Below are positions 16,367 to 25,284 of a stretch of DNA of 64,000 nucleotides, piece by piece. The stretch spans positions 124,001-188,000 of the forward strand of contig NZ_AP023287.1 in the NCBI RefSeq assembly GCF_014218295.1, given 5' to 3'. The stretch is from Mycolicibacterium litorale (GTDB taxonomy: Bacteria > Actinomycetota > Actinomycetes > Mycobacteriales > Mycobacteriaceae). The translations under genes were made by a program, and so were the position numbers. Position 1 is the first letter of the stretch; every line of letters begins with the position of its first letter. The notes beneath the pieces are model-generated. The model had not been told where the DNA came from. It saw nothing but the letters and a program-made list of their open reading frames with translations, and made no database searches.

Positions 16367-17256
16367 CCACCGATCCCGCCACGACGCCGCGTAAGCGCCG
16401 GTGGCTGCCGATGCGGCGCACGAAAACCGCACCGCGGCAAGTTAATACTGCGCCCGACGTCCCTGCGCCCGACGTCCCTGCGGGCGACGTCACAGCCGAC
16501 CCTGCACCGCGGGTGCCGACGGGTAAGGCCCGCCGGACGCCGACGCCGACGCCGACGGCCGACGAGCCCCCTGCGCCCGAGCCCGAGAGCCCCGAGCCCG
16601 AGAACCGCGAGACCGCCGAGGCCGAACCGGACGCCGCCCAGACTGACGCGGCCGAGCCGGATGCCGTTGAGTCAGGCGGTGATTCAGCTGCGGAGCCCGA
16701 GCCCGAGCCGGAACCGGAGCCGGTTCTGGTCGCGCACCGGCCGGCGGGTAGGCGGCTGCTGACCGCGGCGGCCGCGGCGTCGGTGCTGTTCGTCGGGGCG
16801 GCCGCATTCGCCGGTGCCACTCTCCAGCCGTATCTGGCCGACCGTGCCGCCGTCGACACCAAGCTGGCCATCGCCCGCACGGCGGCCGAGGCGATCACCA
16901 CACTGTGGAGCTACACGCCGGAGGACATGGCGACGCTGCCGGACCGTTCGTCGCGTTATCTGGCAGGTGATTTCGCCACGGAGTACCGCCGCTACATCGA
17001 TGCCATCGTCTCGACGAACGAGCAGGCGAAGGTGACGAACTCGACACAGGTGATGGGTACCGCGGTCGAGAGCCTCACGCCGACGGAGGCGACCGCGCTC
17101 GTGTACACGAACTCCGTGTCGACCAGCCCGGTCAGCAAGAACGTCCCGTCGCTGCGGTACCTGTCCTACCGGTTGACGATGGAACGTGACGGTTCGAACT
17201 GGTTGATCACGAGCATGAACGCGGTGACCAAGCTGGACCTCACCCCCCAGCTGTAG
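16333..17256 (+). CDS. mam1D: Mce-associated membrane protein Mam1D (Rv0178 family)
   Basis: The GTG at 16333, preceded by GGAGGGACA, gives 307 residues; upstream in-frame residues would have no ribosome site. The first roughly 150 residues are low-complexity and rich in P, E, A and D (APDVPAPDVPAGDV and an EPEPEPEPEP run), followed by one membrane helix (LLTAAAAASVLFVGAAAFAG) and the extracytoplasmic Mam domain ending NWLITSMNAVTKLDL. This is the last gene of the mce1 cluster; the next gene starts 13 bp later but is functionally unrelated. Confidence 0.83.
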   Translation: MEDQPADSGDLTTDPATTPRKRRWLPMRRTKTAPRQVNTAPDVPAPDVPAGDVTADPAPRVPTGKARRTPTPTPTADEPPAPEPESPEPENRETAEAEPDAAQTDAAEPDAVESGGDSAAEPEPEPEPEPVLVAHRPAGRRLLTAAAAASVLFVGAAAFAGATLQPYLADRAAVDTKLAIARTAAEAITTLWSYTPEDMATLPDRSSRYLAGDFATEYRRYIDAIVSTNEQAKVTNSTQVMGTAVESLTPTEATALVYTNSVSTSPVSKNVPSLRYLSYRLTMERDGSNWLITSMNAVTKLDLTPQL

Positions 17257-17269
17257 CAGCGCGTCCGCC

Positions 17270-17947
17270 ATGGCCGTCCGCTCGCCGGTGTCGCATCGGG
17301 TGACCGTCGTCGCGTTGCTCCTGCTGACGTTCGCGACGGGTCTGGTGGATGCGGTCAGCGTCCTGGTCCTCGGTCACGTCTTCGTCGCCAACATGACCGG
17401 CAACGTGATCTTCCTGGGTTTCTGGTTCGTCCCGCACTCCGGAGTCGACGTGGCGGCGGCGCTGGTCGCCTTCGTCAGCTTCGTGGCGGGCACCGTGGTC
17501 GGCGGCCGGCTGGCCCGGCACCTCGACCCGTACCCGCGCCGCTGGCTGACCACGGCGCTGAGCATCGAAGTGGTCGCGTTGACGGCGCTGTCGGTGCTCG
17601 CCGGCACTGGGACGCTCGACTACCACGACGATACGAAACTCGTGCTCATCGCCGGGCTCGCCGTGGTCTTCGGCATCCAGAACGCGACCGCCCGGCAGTT
17701 CGGCATCCAGGAGCTGAGCACCACGGTACTGACGCAGACGATCGTCGGCATCGGCTTCGACAGCCGACTGGCCGGCGGCACCGGCGAACGCGAGAAGTTG
17801 CGGTACACGGTCGTTCTCACGATGTGTGCGGGTGCGGCGGTCGGGGCCACCCTGACCCTGGTGACGGTGGCGCCGGTGATCGCGCTCGCCGGTGCCGTGG
17901 TGGCCACTGCGATGGCGCTGTTCTACTTCGGGCCCGCGGCGACATGA
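17270..17947 (+). CDS. DUF1275 (YoaK-type) membrane protein
   Basis: 225 residues with six or so hydrophobic segments, starting VTVVALLLLTFATGLVDAVS. The DUF1275 hallmarks VFVANMTGNVIFLGF and GIQNATARQFGIQELSTTVL are both present. The family is of unknown function, found as single integral membrane proteins in many bacteria. Its stop overlaps the next gene start as ATGA, suggesting an operon with the kinase-like gene. Confidence 0.85.
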   Translation: MAVRSPVSHRVTVVALLLLTFATGLVDAVSVLVLGHVFVANMTGNVIFLGFWFVPHSGVDVAAALVAFVSFVAGTVVGGRLARHLDPYPRRWLTTALSIEVVALTALSVLAGTGTLDYHDDTKLVLIAGLAVVFGIQNATARQFGIQELSTTVLTQTIVGIGFDSRLAGGTGEREKLRYTVVLTMCAGAAVGATLTLVTVAPVIALAGAVVATAMALFYFGPAAT

Positions 17948-18714
17948 CGGAGTTCGTCAAACGGAATCCGGCTGCGCCACCTGGCTTCTTCGCCTGTGAG
18001 GCCGCGGGGTTGAGATGGCTCGCCGCTGCCGGAGGTGCGGCGTGCGTCCCCGTCGTCGGTTGGGACGCAACGTCGTTGACGTTGCGCCGACTGGCCACGG
18101 TATCGCCCACCCCCGGGGCGGCCCGGGAGTTCGGCGCCGGGCTCGCCGCCACCCACGACGCCGGTGCCGACGGCTTCGGTGCCGGTCCGGACGGCTGGAG
18201 TGGGCCCGGCTTCTTCGGCCCCCTGCACCACCCGTTGCCCATGTCGCTGACGGCGCACGACCGCTGGGGTGAGTTCTACGCCGACGAACGACTCGGCCCG
18301 ATGGGGGAGCTGGCGGCGCCGCGGCTCAGCCCGTCCGGCCGCGAGAACCTGCGGCGCGTCCGGGAGTTGTGCCGCGCGGGACGGTTCGACGACGGGGATC
18401 CTCCGGCGCGTCTGCACGGCGACCTGTGGAGCGGGAATCTGATGTGGACGCCCGCCGGCGTGGTGCTGATCGATCCGGCCGCTCACGGTGGCCACCGGGA
18501 GACCGACCTCGCGATGCTTGCCCTGTTCGGCTGCCCGCACCTCGGGGAGGTGCTGGCGGGTTACCAGGCGGTGCGGCCACTGCGGCCCGGGTGGCGTGAC
18601 CGCATCGCACTCCATCAGCTCTACCCGTTGCTCGCCCACGTGGTGCTGTTCGGCGGTGGTTACGCCCACCAGACGGAGTCCGCGCTGACCGACGTGGTGG
18701 CGAGCGTCCGGTGA
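17944..18714 (+). CDS. fructosamine kinase-like phosphotransferase
   Basis: 256 residues from the ATG at 17944. The APH/FN3K fold is marked by the catalytic loop LHGDLWSGNLMW (about residues 157-168) and the metal-binding LIDPAAHGGHRETDLAML (about 175-192). Fructosamine kinases phosphorylate ketoamines on glycated proteins or small molecules so that they break down; bacterial members may act on other small molecules. No membrane segment is seen. Coupled to the DUF1275 gene by a 4-bp overlap. Confidence 0.82.
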   Translation: MTEFVKRNPAAPPGFFACEAAGLRWLAAAGGAACVPVVGWDATSLTLRRLATVSPTPGAAREFGAGLAATHDAGADGFGAGPDGWSGPGFFGPLHHPLPMSLTAHDRWGEFYADERLGPMGELAAPRLSPSGRENLRRVRELCRAGRFDDGDPPARLHGDLWSGNLMWTPAGVVLIDPAAHGGHRETDLAMLALFGCPHLGEVLAGYQAVRPLRPGWRDRIALHQLYPLLAHVVLFGGGYAHQTESALTDVVASVR

Positions 18715-19076
18715 GTACTTCCCTTCGCAAGCACAGCGAACGACTTCGAGGGGACGGGCTGCCAGTAGCCCGGCGGCGCTGAAGTGGGTGAATGCGCAAC
18801 GATCGGCCCGACTGGGGCTGCCGTCCCCCGAGTCTGGCAAACTCACCGTCGCAGCGGCGCGACACTGCGACCGCAGCAACGCCTCGGCGTAGCGGCCCGT
18901 CGAACTGTTGCGAAGGAAACGACGGGTATTCACCTGCGGGGACGCGCGACACTGGCAAAGCTAGCGATGCTACGGGGACCCGCGATCCTGATTTCAGCAA
19001 TTTGACGCCGGCGCAGGCCGCGGGTGTTACGGTACCGGCGATCGAGCTGTGAATCTGCGGGGGAGGATCGGGCAAG
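18715..19076. other. 362-bp intergenic region upstream of acidic-repeat secreted protein
   Basis: No supported gene is found. Frames that stay open here have no ribosome site and no recognisable protein. A weak -35-like TTGACG (19002-19007) and TACGGT (19028-19033) with a 20-bp spacer may belong to the downstream gene, whose ribosome site GGGGGAGG lies at about 19059-19066. The rest shows no strong palindrome. Confidence 0.5.
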
Positions 19077-21410
19077 ATGGCCAAGCATCGTGGCGCGAAG
19101 CGGCGTTCGAAGAAGATTGCTGCACTCGGCGCGGCCACCGTCACCGCGACCGCCCTCACCGTCGGAGCCGGCCCGGTCCCCGAGGCCGCCGCGGCGACGC
19201 CGCGATCCACCGATGCCGTGGACCTGACCGCGGACTTCCGTCTCTTCCCGCCTCCGCAGGCGATCCCCGACCTCACGTTCGGAGCCGGTCAGGCGGCGTA
19301 CGACGTCAAGAACGCATTCGCCGACTTCGTCTTCCGGTCGATCTTCGACAACGTGAACCTCGCCGGGCTGGCGCGCGCGTTGGGTGTCGATCCGCAGAGC
19401 ATCGTCGAGCGGGTGCTGGAGAACCTACCGCTGGCACTGCTCACCGATCCGATCTTCGGCGTCGTCAACAACCTTCCGCTGCCGATCGGAAACCTGGTCG
19501 GCCAGCTGCCCCTGTTGGGCGACCTGCTCGGTGACATCCTCGGCAACGGCCTGAATCAGGCGGGGATCAACACGATCGGCGAAATCCTCGGGATTCTCGG
19601 CCTCGATCTCAGCGACCCGTTCAACCTCTCCGAGGTCGGTGACCGGCTCGGCGTCAACGTGGTCACCTCCGGTCACGTCTTCACCCTGCTCAAACTCCTC
19701 GGCGTCGACCTGGGCTGGGAGCCGACCCTGCCGAACTCGATCGCCGACGACGTGAACGGCACCGACTACCTCGGCGTCGGCGTCGACGGACTGCTCGAGG
19801 TCATCGACACCCCGGCCGCCTCGATCGTCACCCTGCTCAACCGGATTCTCGAACGGTTGCAGCTCGGCAGCCTCGACGACATCCCCGATGTCATCAAGGC
19901 CCGCGTCCCGATCGTGATCGGCGACGGTGTCGGGGCGTTCGCCGCAGGCATGGCCTACCAGGACATCCTCGCCGATCTGCCCAACCAACCCGGCGGCGCG
20001 AACTACGACGGCGACGAGGCCGCGCCGCTGCTCGGCAGCGTCACGGTGCTGCCGATGTTGTTGCTGCGCAACGCGGGTCGAGCCAACGGCGGACTCTTCG
20101 CGCGCCTGTACCCGCTGGCCGGACTCTTCGGGATCGACACCGTCACACCCGAGACCGCGCTGAGCAACAGCGGCGGCGTCTCGCTGCCCGGCGGGCTGTA
20201 TCTCGGCGGCGCCACACTCGTCCCGGTGAAGATCGACGTCGCCCTGCAGCATGATCCGCTGTCGGACTTCGCGGCCTGGCCCAATCCCTTCTCGCTGTTG
20301 AATTCGCTTGTCGCGGCAGCGCTTCCGACGTACAACCTGCGCGGTCTCGACGTTGGGGCGACCGCGGGCGCGGTGGCCGACCAGCTGGCCCCGCAACTCG
20401 GCGACGTGGTCGAGGGTCCGCTCGAGGGCGAGCCGCTGGAACTCAACTTCTACCTGACGGTCCCGATCGACGCACTGCCGCTGCTGGAGCCCACCTACCT
20501 GATCGTCGACGCGATCAACCTGCTGACCGGCGCGAACCTCAACAACCCGATCGGCACCGCGCTCGGGCCGGCGCTCAGCAGCTTGATCAACCTCGGGTAC
20601 ACCGACGTCGAACGGCGCTGGAACGACGACGGTGACTACTGGGAGTACGTCCGCACATTCGACGACAGCAGGGTGCCGACGGCATTCGGGTCGTTCCCCG
20701 ACATCAACTGGTTCAACGTGCCCGGCGACATCGTCGGCGCGTTGGGCGCCGGCGTCCGGCAAGCGTTCGAGGACGGCTTGGTGAACCGGAACGGGCCGGT
20801 CAAGAACGTGCTGGCGACGGTGCTCAACCTGCTCGGGCTGGACGGCGGGCTGCCCGGCGGCATCGGCAACCTCGGGCTCGACGGGGTCTTCGACCAGATT
20901 CGCGACACCGTCGAGGGTGTGCTCGACGATCTGAACGCGCCGCGGGCGTCGACCGTCGCCGCCGACGCCGCCCGTGTCGCGGTGACGGCCGAGGAGCCCG
21001 CCGCCGCGGATGATGCCGGGGAGGCGAACGGCACCGTCACCGACGTCACGGAGCCCGAGTCGCCGGTCGTCGACGACACCGACACCGAACCCGCCGAGCC
21101 TGTCGACGAGAGCGGCGACGATGCTGCGACCGACGCCGAAGAATCCGTCGACGAGGCGACCGACGAGGTAGACGAGGACGCCCCCGCCGAAGAGGCCGAG
21201 GACGCCGAGGACGCTCCTGCCGAGGCCGAGGCGGACGCCGACACATCGGACGCCGACACATCGGACGCCGACACATCGGACACCGACACATCGGACGCCG
21301 ACACATCGGACACCGAGAAGGCGGACAAGGCCGACAACGACAACGCCGACAACGACAACGCCGACAACGACAACACCGACAAGAGCGACACCGACAAGGC
21401 CGCCGCCTGA
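19077..21410 (+). CDS. secreted protein with PE-PPE-like core and acidic tandem-repeat tail
   Basis: 777 residues. A strongly basic start (MAKHRGAKRRSKK) leads into a signal peptide ending near PEAAAA (about residue 40). The central region is rich in L, G, D and N (for example GNLVGQLPLLGDLLGDILG) and has segments resembling the C-terminal PE-PPE hydrolase domain (ANGGLFARLYPLAGLFG, SSLINLGYTDV), but the place where a GxSxG serine would be expected reads GDGVGAF, so catalysis is doubtful. The last 150 residues are almost entirely D, E, A, T and N, ending in tandem DTSDA and DNDNA units. It is convergent with the acyltransferase, the stops 2 bp apart. PE-PPE relationship is tentative; no PE or PPE domain precedes it. 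Confidence 0.75.
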   Translation: MAKHRGAKRRSKKIAALGAATVTATALTVGAGPVPEAAAATPRSTDAVDLTADFRLFPPPQAIPDLTFGAGQAAYDVKNAFADFVFRSIFDNVNLAGLARALGVDPQSIVERVLENLPLALLTDPIFGVVNNLPLPIGNLVGQLPLLGDLLGDILGNGLNQAGINTIGEILGILGLDLSDPFNLSEVGDRLGVNVVTSGHVFTLLKLLGVDLGWEPTLPNSIADDVNGTDYLGVGVDGLLEVIDTPAASIVTLLNRILERLQLGSLDDIPDVIKARVPIVIGDGVGAFAAGMAYQDILADLPNQPGGANYDGDEAAPLLGSVTVLPMLLLRNAGRANGGLFARLYPLAGLFGIDTVTPETALSNSGGVSLPGGLYLGGATLVPVKIDVALQHDPLSDFAAWPNPFSLLNSLVAAALPTYNLRGLDVGATAGAVADQLAPQLGDVVEGPLEGEPLELNFYLTVPIDALPLLEPTYLIVDAINLLTGANLNNPIGTALGPALSSLINLGYTDVERRWNDDGDYWEYVRTFDDSRVPTAFGSFPDINWFNVPGDIVGALGAGVRQAFEDGLVNRNGPVKNVLATVLNLLGLDGGLPGGIGNLGLDGVFDQIRDTVEGVLDDLNAPRASTVAADAARVAVTAEEPAAADDAGEANGTVTDVTEPESPVVDDTDTEPAEPVDESGDDAATDAEESVDEATDEVDEDAPAEEAEDAEDAPAEAEADADTSDADTSDADTSDTDTSDADTSDTEKADKADNDNADNDNADNDNTDKSDTDKAAA
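21240..21314 (+). repeat. five tandem 15-bp units encoding DTSDA/DTSDT
   Basis: Units GACACATCGGACGCC repeat exactly five times, with GCC changed to ACC in units 3 and 5. The near-identity at DNA level, including the same serine and threonine codons, indicates recent unit duplication rather than protein-level convergence. Confidence 0.95.
21333..21377 (+). repeat. three tandem 15-bp units encoding DNDNA/DNDNT
   Basis: GACAACGACAACGCC three times, the third ending ACC. Same unit length as the preceding DTSDA array, in frame, at the extreme C-terminus of the secreted protein. Confidence 0.95.
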
Positions 21411-21412
21411 CC

Positions 21413-23572
21413 TCAGGACGGTACGAGAGTCCGCTCGGCCACGTCACCGATCACCGGCGCCAGCCACCGCGCGTACTCGCCGGTGATGTGGTTGTCGTCG
21501 CGGTACACCAGGGTGTTGCCGACGATGACCGGACAGCGTTGCGTGGTGCAGAACAGATCGGTGAGGTCGGCGTAGCTGCCTCCGGCCGCCCGGACCGCGG
21601 CCGCCTCGGCGGCAATTCCGTTGTCGTTCACCGCCTCCGGCCGCGCCGGGGAGCAGGCCACGACGTCGTCGATGTGGTCGGATACGCATGAGGGCACCGT
21701 CGACAGCGGGTCCGGCACCGGACCCAGAACCAGGACGGCCGCACCGGTCGTGCGCAATCGGGACACCAGGCGCGTCAGCCCGTCGAGCCACGCCGGATCG
21801 TAGGAGGCGAAGCCGAAGTCGGCGCCGTAGCGGCGGGACATGTCGACGACGATCAACTGCGGCCGTTGGGCTTCCAGCCGGGCCAGCATGTCACCGCGCC
21901 ACTGTCGGCATTCGCTGAACGTGCGGCCGAGGTAGGGGCTGGTGATCGGCAACTCCATCAACGGGCAGGTCACCTTGCTCATCGTCTCGAGTCGCCAGCC
22001 ACGTTGCTCGGCAACGCTTTCCAGCGCCGGCTGCCACATCGCGGCGTGTGAGTCGCCGGCGAGTGCGACACGTACGGGCGAATCGGTCTCACCCGAGAGG
22101 CACTCAGGCTGGTCGACGTCCCGCCAGGACAGGACGCACCCGTTGACGAACACCTCCGGTTTCTCCACCTCCCCGAGCGGCGGCGACAGATCCGCCGGCG
22201 CGGCGCGCATCTCGGCCGACGCGGCGACGGCGGCCTGCACCTGTTGGCGGGGCGTGGGTGCGGCCGGGCCGGCTGCCGCGGCACCGGGAGCGGTCGTCGC
22301 CGGTGCGGGGGCGCTGAGCGCCGCGGGAGCCGCGGTCGGTCCGGCGCCGGTGGGGATCGGTCGCACCACCAGCAGCATGATCGCCGCGCATACCGCCGCG
22401 GCCGTCGCGACACCGCCGAGCGCCAGGCTGCGCGATGCCGATCCCCGAAGCGCCTCGGCGAAGCGCGCCGGGTTCTCCACCAGATGCAGGGTCAGGATCG
22501 CCAGGCCCAGCGAGATCACCACCATGGCCAGGCGGCTCGCGAGCCCGAGTTCCGCGCCGAACAGGGCGGGCGCCAGGATCAGCACCGGCCAGTGCCAGAG
22601 GTACCACGAGTAGGAGACGCGGCCGATCGCCCGCGGCAGCGGTTTCGACAGCAGGCGGCCGACGCCGAGATTCGGTGTCGAGCAACCGGCGGCGATCACC
22701 AGTGCGGTGCCGGCGACCGGAAGCAGTGCGGCCGTGCCGGGGAACGGCGTCGACGCGGTGACCCGTGTGCACGCCACCACGATCAGCGCGAGTCCGGTCC
22801 ATCCGACCGCTGCCGCGGCGACCGGAGGCACTCGGCGCCACCACGGCAGACTCAGTGCGATCAGGCCGCCCACCGCGAGTTCCCAGGCGCGCGTGGGCAG
22901 CGAGAAGAACGCCCACGACGGCCAGTCGTGCGTCCAGGCGATCGACACGGCGTAGGAGCCCGCTGCCACCGCGATGAGCACCGCCGCGTATGGAAGGGCC
23001 GAACGGGCCGCCGATTCGCCGAAGCGGCGTCCGACCAGCCAACCCGTGCCGACGATCAGGACCGGCCACAGGAGGTAGAACTGCTCTTCGACTCCCAGCG
23101 ACCAATAGTGTTGCAGCGGGGAGGGATCGGTGGCGGCGAGGTAGTCGGTGCCACCGATCGCGAAGCGGTAGTTGCCGACGTAGAGGGCGTTGGCGATGGC
23201 GTCGCCGAGCACACCGCGGGCCTGAAGCGGCGGCAACAGCAGGACCGCCCCGACCGCGGTCGCCACGAGGACCAACGCGGCCGCGGGCAACAGCCGTCGT
23301 GCGCGGGCCGCGTAGAACGCGCCGAGCCGCACGCCGTCGCCCGATGCGACCTCACGCAGCAGCAGGCCGGTGATGAGGAACCCCGAGACGACGAAGAAGA
23401 CGTCGACACCGACGAAACCGCCGCCGAGCCCCGGCACCCCGGCGTGGTACAGCACCACGGCGAGGACCGCGACGGCGCGTAGGCCTTCGATGTCGGTGCG
23501 GAACGCGCGCGAAGTCCCACCGGCGGCAGAGCCGCGGCGGGTGGTGGCCCGGCGCTTGGTCCCATCAGTCAC
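21413..23572 (-). CDS. acyltransferase 3 / SGNH-domain O-acyltransferase (OafA/YrhL type)
   Basis: 719 residues from a GTG. The N-terminal acyltransferase-3 domain of about ten membrane helices begins FRTDIEGLRAVAVLAVVLYH (catalytic-type histidine) and contains FFVVSGFLITGLLLREV and LQHYWSLGVEEQFYLLWPVL. After about residue 390 an alanine/proline linker leads to an extracytoplasmic SGNH hydrolase-like domain with VRVALAGDSHAAMWQPALES and a C-terminal DDNHITGEYARWL. Such fusions O-acylate cell-envelope glycans or lipids. It is the second gene of a minus-strand pair, 51 bp after a phosphodiester-glycosidase-like gene. Confidence 0.88.
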   Translation of the reverse strand: MTDGTKRRATTRRGSAAGGTSRAFRTDIEGLRAVAVLAVVLYHAGVPGLGGGFVGVDVFFVVSGFLITGLLLREVASGDGVRLGAFYAARARRLLPAAALVLVATAVGAVLLLPPLQARGVLGDAIANALYVGNYRFAIGGTDYLAATDPSPLQHYWSLGVEEQFYLLWPVLIVGTGWLVGRRFGESAARSALPYAAVLIAVAAGSYAVSIAWTHDWPSWAFFSLPTRAWELAVGGLIALSLPWWRRVPPVAAAAVGWTGLALIVVACTRVTASTPFPGTAALLPVAGTALVIAAGCSTPNLGVGRLLSKPLPRAIGRVSYSWYLWHWPVLILAPALFGAELGLASRLAMVVISLGLAILTLHLVENPARFAEALRGSASRSLALGGVATAAAVCAAIMLLVVRPIPTGAGPTAAPAALSAPAPATTAPGAAAAGPAAPTPRQQVQAAVAASAEMRAAPADLSPPLGEVEKPEVFVNGCVLSWRDVDQPECLSGETDSPVRVALAGDSHAAMWQPALESVAEQRGWRLETMSKVTCPLMELPITSPYLGRTFSECRQWRGDMLARLEAQRPQLIVVDMSRRYGADFGFASYDPAWLDGLTRLVSRLRTTGAAVLVLGPVPDPLSTVPSCVSDHIDDVVACSPARPEAVNDNGIAAEAAAVRAAGGSYADLTDLFCTTQRCPVIVGNTLVYRDDNHITGEYARWLAPVIGDVAERTLVPS

Positions 23573-23623
23573 TTCGAACCCGATGGTCCCACGCCGACGC
23601 GGCGGAAGCCGGTATTGACGGGG

Positions 23624-24703
23624 TCAGTTGAAGGCGAGCCAGCTGGGCAGCGCGCGTTCTCGCGAATCGCAGAGCACCTGCCGGGTGTCACAGCTACCGC
23701 GTGGCGATCCGGCGCCACTCCACATGCCGCCGGTGTCGCGGCGCAGCACGATCGCCGACGATCCGCCGCCGTCGAGCAGGATCGCGTGCTCGGCACCAAG
23801 GCCGCGGAACAGATCCTGCATGTTGTCGGGGGTGTAGTTGCCGCCCTGGAACACGTAGAGCTGATCGCTCGCGCTGCTGTATCCGATCGCCGTGCGGGCG
23901 GCGCTGGGACCGCCGTCGTTGAGCTGGCCGGTGTCGCCGGGAGCGAGCAGACCGATTCCCGCGACGGCGACGAACCGCGCGTTGCGGTCCATCAGTTTCT
24001 GGATCTCCGGTGAGGCGGCGTCGTAGTCCTGCGGACCGCTGGGCATGACGACGTAGGGTGCGCCGCCGACGGGCAGGATCATCGTGGCCAGCGCCGACCA
24101 GGTCTCGTTACCGCCCGACAGCCCCTGCTTGCCGGCGTAGGCGATGGTGCCGGTGACCGCCGCGTTCGACTTCCCCTGGCCGCGGGTGTTGTCGACGTAG
24201 GCGCCCAGCGGTGAACTGCAGCCGGTGTCGCGCCAGGATCCGCCCTTCTGGCCCCGGACGTCGAAGAAGTTGGCGTTGACGGCGATGGTCGGCTGGCCGA
24301 GCGCCTGCCAGGCCTGCAGCGGCGTGAAGGTCTCCGAGGCCTGCCACAGCCCCTCGCCGGTACGCGCCCGGGGGTCGCGTTCGCAGCGTGCCTGATAGCC
24401 CTGATGGGTGTCGACGAGCAGTCGCGGGTTGAGCCGGGCGGACGCGTTCTTGACCGTCATCAGGTGACCGCCGTTGTTCAGCGTGTACTCGCGGCCGTCG
24501 GCGGCGCGGAACGGGGCGGCGAATTCACCGCCGAAGTTGTAGACGAGGTAGGCGCCCTTGGTGTTGGCGATGGCACCCAGGAGGAGGGCCTTCGGATCGC
24601 TGGCGCGCGCGTGCGGTTCGCCCAGGGTCCCCAGCGCCGCGCAGAGCGAGAACACGGCAAGCCCTGCCGTGAAACGACGCAATGCGTTTGCTGAGATGAG
24701 CAC
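23624..24703 (-). CDS. secreted phosphodiester glycosidase (NAGPA-domain) family protein
   Basis: From GTG 24703 the protein has 359 residues and a signal peptide (ALRRFTAGLAVFSLCAALGT ... EPHARA). The NAGPA domain shows PTIAVNANFFDVRG, NDGGPSAARTAIGYS and the terminal AILLDGGGSSAIVLRR motif. Family enzymes remove N-acetylglucosamine from phosphodiester-linked glycans or act on wall teichoic-like polymers; the substrate here is unknown. A frame start 33 bp further upstream lies 5' of the predicted transcription start, so the inner GTG is preferred. Operon with the acyltransferase. Confidence 0.83.
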   Translation of the reverse strand: MLISANALRRFTAGLAVFSLCAALGTLGEPHARASDPKALLLGAIANTKGAYLVYNFGGEFAAPFRAADGREYTLNNGGHLMTVKNASARLNPRLLVDTHQGYQARCERDPRARTGEGLWQASETFTPLQAWQALGQPTIAVNANFFDVRGQKGGSWRDTGCSSPLGAYVDNTRGQGKSNAAVTGTIAYAGKQGLSGGNETWSALATMILPVGGAPYVVMPSGPQDYDAASPEIQKLMDRNARFVAVAGIGLLAPGDTGQLNDGGPSAARTAIGYSSASDQLYVFQGGNYTPDNMQDLFRGLGAEHAILLDGGGSSAIVLRRDTGGMWSGAGSPRGSCDTRQVLCDSRERALPSWLAFN

Positions 24704-24735
24704 GATCGCCTTTCGCCGGAGGTCACCCCGCTCCA

Positions 24736-24763
24736 ACGATATTCACAACAGTCACTCTGTCAA
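24736..24763 (-). promoter_or_regulatory. SigA-like promoter for the NAGPA-acyltransferase pair
   Basis: On the minus strand TTGACA (24763-24758) and TATCGT (24741-24736) are separated by 16 bp. Transcription would start near 24729, giving a leader of about 26 nt to the GTG at 24703. The -35 is a perfect consensus, rare in this GC-rich window. Confidence 0.55.
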
Positions 24764-24938
24764 CTTTCGTAACACCGAGATCGCGATCGGGCAACGGTGG
24801 GATCGCTGTTCGGGGAACTGCCGGACCTCTTTGCGTTAATCGCGCCGAGCCGGGGTAACCGACATCGTGCCCGTCGACGCCGACACGCCGGCAGGCATGC
24901 CGGACGTGGACGTCCCCCCGAAGATCGAAGGAGCAGAA

Positions 24939-25229
24939 ATGATCGGAACCATCCTCGGCGCGTTGATCGTCGGTCTGATCGTCGGCGCGCTGGCGCGCCT
25001 GATCATGCCGGGCAAGCAGAACATCGGCGTGATCATGACCGTCGTGCTGGGCGCCCTCGGTGCGTTCATCGGCAGCTGGCTGACCTACCAGCTGGGTTAC
25101 AGCAACTCCAACGGAGGATTCGAGATCATCCCGTTCCTCGTGGGCATCATCGTCGCGATCGTGCTCATCGCGATCTACGTGGGTGTCACCGGGAAGCGCG
25201 GGTCGCGCCCCGGCACCGCAGTCCGCTAG
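24939..25229 (+). CDS. GlsB/YeaQ/YmgE-family small membrane protein
   Basis: 96 residues from the ATG at 24939 (ribosome site GAAGGAGC 5 nt upstream). Three hydrophobic segments: TILGALIVGLIVGALARLIM, NIGVIMTVVLGALGAFIGSW and EIIPFLVGIIVAIVLIAIYV, with the conserved ARLIMPGKQ between the first two. This family is widespread and often stress-inducible; its role is unknown ('transglycosylase-associated' is a historical name). It is divergent from the NAGPA gene and followed by a strong hairpin. Confidence 0.85.
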   Translation: MIGTILGALIVGLIVGALARLIMPGKQNIGVIMTVVLGALGAFIGSWLTYQLGYSNSNGGFEIIPFLVGIIVAIVLIAIYVGVTGKRGSRPGTAVR

Positions 25230-25240
25230 GAACAGCTTCG

Positions 25241-25278
25241 GAAGTGGGCTCGAAGCCTCAGTGCTTCGGGCCCACTTC
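25241..25278. terminator. bidirectional hairpin terminator
   Basis: GAAGTGGGC-T-CGAAGC / GCTTCG-G-GCCCACTTC form a 16-position stem with one T/G opposition and the 6-nt loop CTCAGT. It sits exactly between the convergent GlsB-like gene and the sorbosone-dehydrogenase-like lipoprotein (12 bp and 7 bp away). No U-tract follows, as is usual for mycobacterial terminators. Confidence 0.75.
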
Positions 25279-25284
25279 GGCGTG

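Noticed and set aside
18792..19052. 86-codon plus-strand frame in the same intergenic region
   Set aside because: No ribosome site, no recognisable sequence and ends just before the real gene; probably chance.
18326..19276. Minus-strand frame covering the intergenic region before the acidic-repeat protein
   Set aside because: Overlaps the kinase-like gene and the signal peptide of the next gene and gives an Arg/Ser-rich translation without similarity to anything recognised.
21240..21377. Possible CRISPR-like array
   Set aside because: Units are contiguous 15-bp in-frame codons with no spacers, part of a protein tail.
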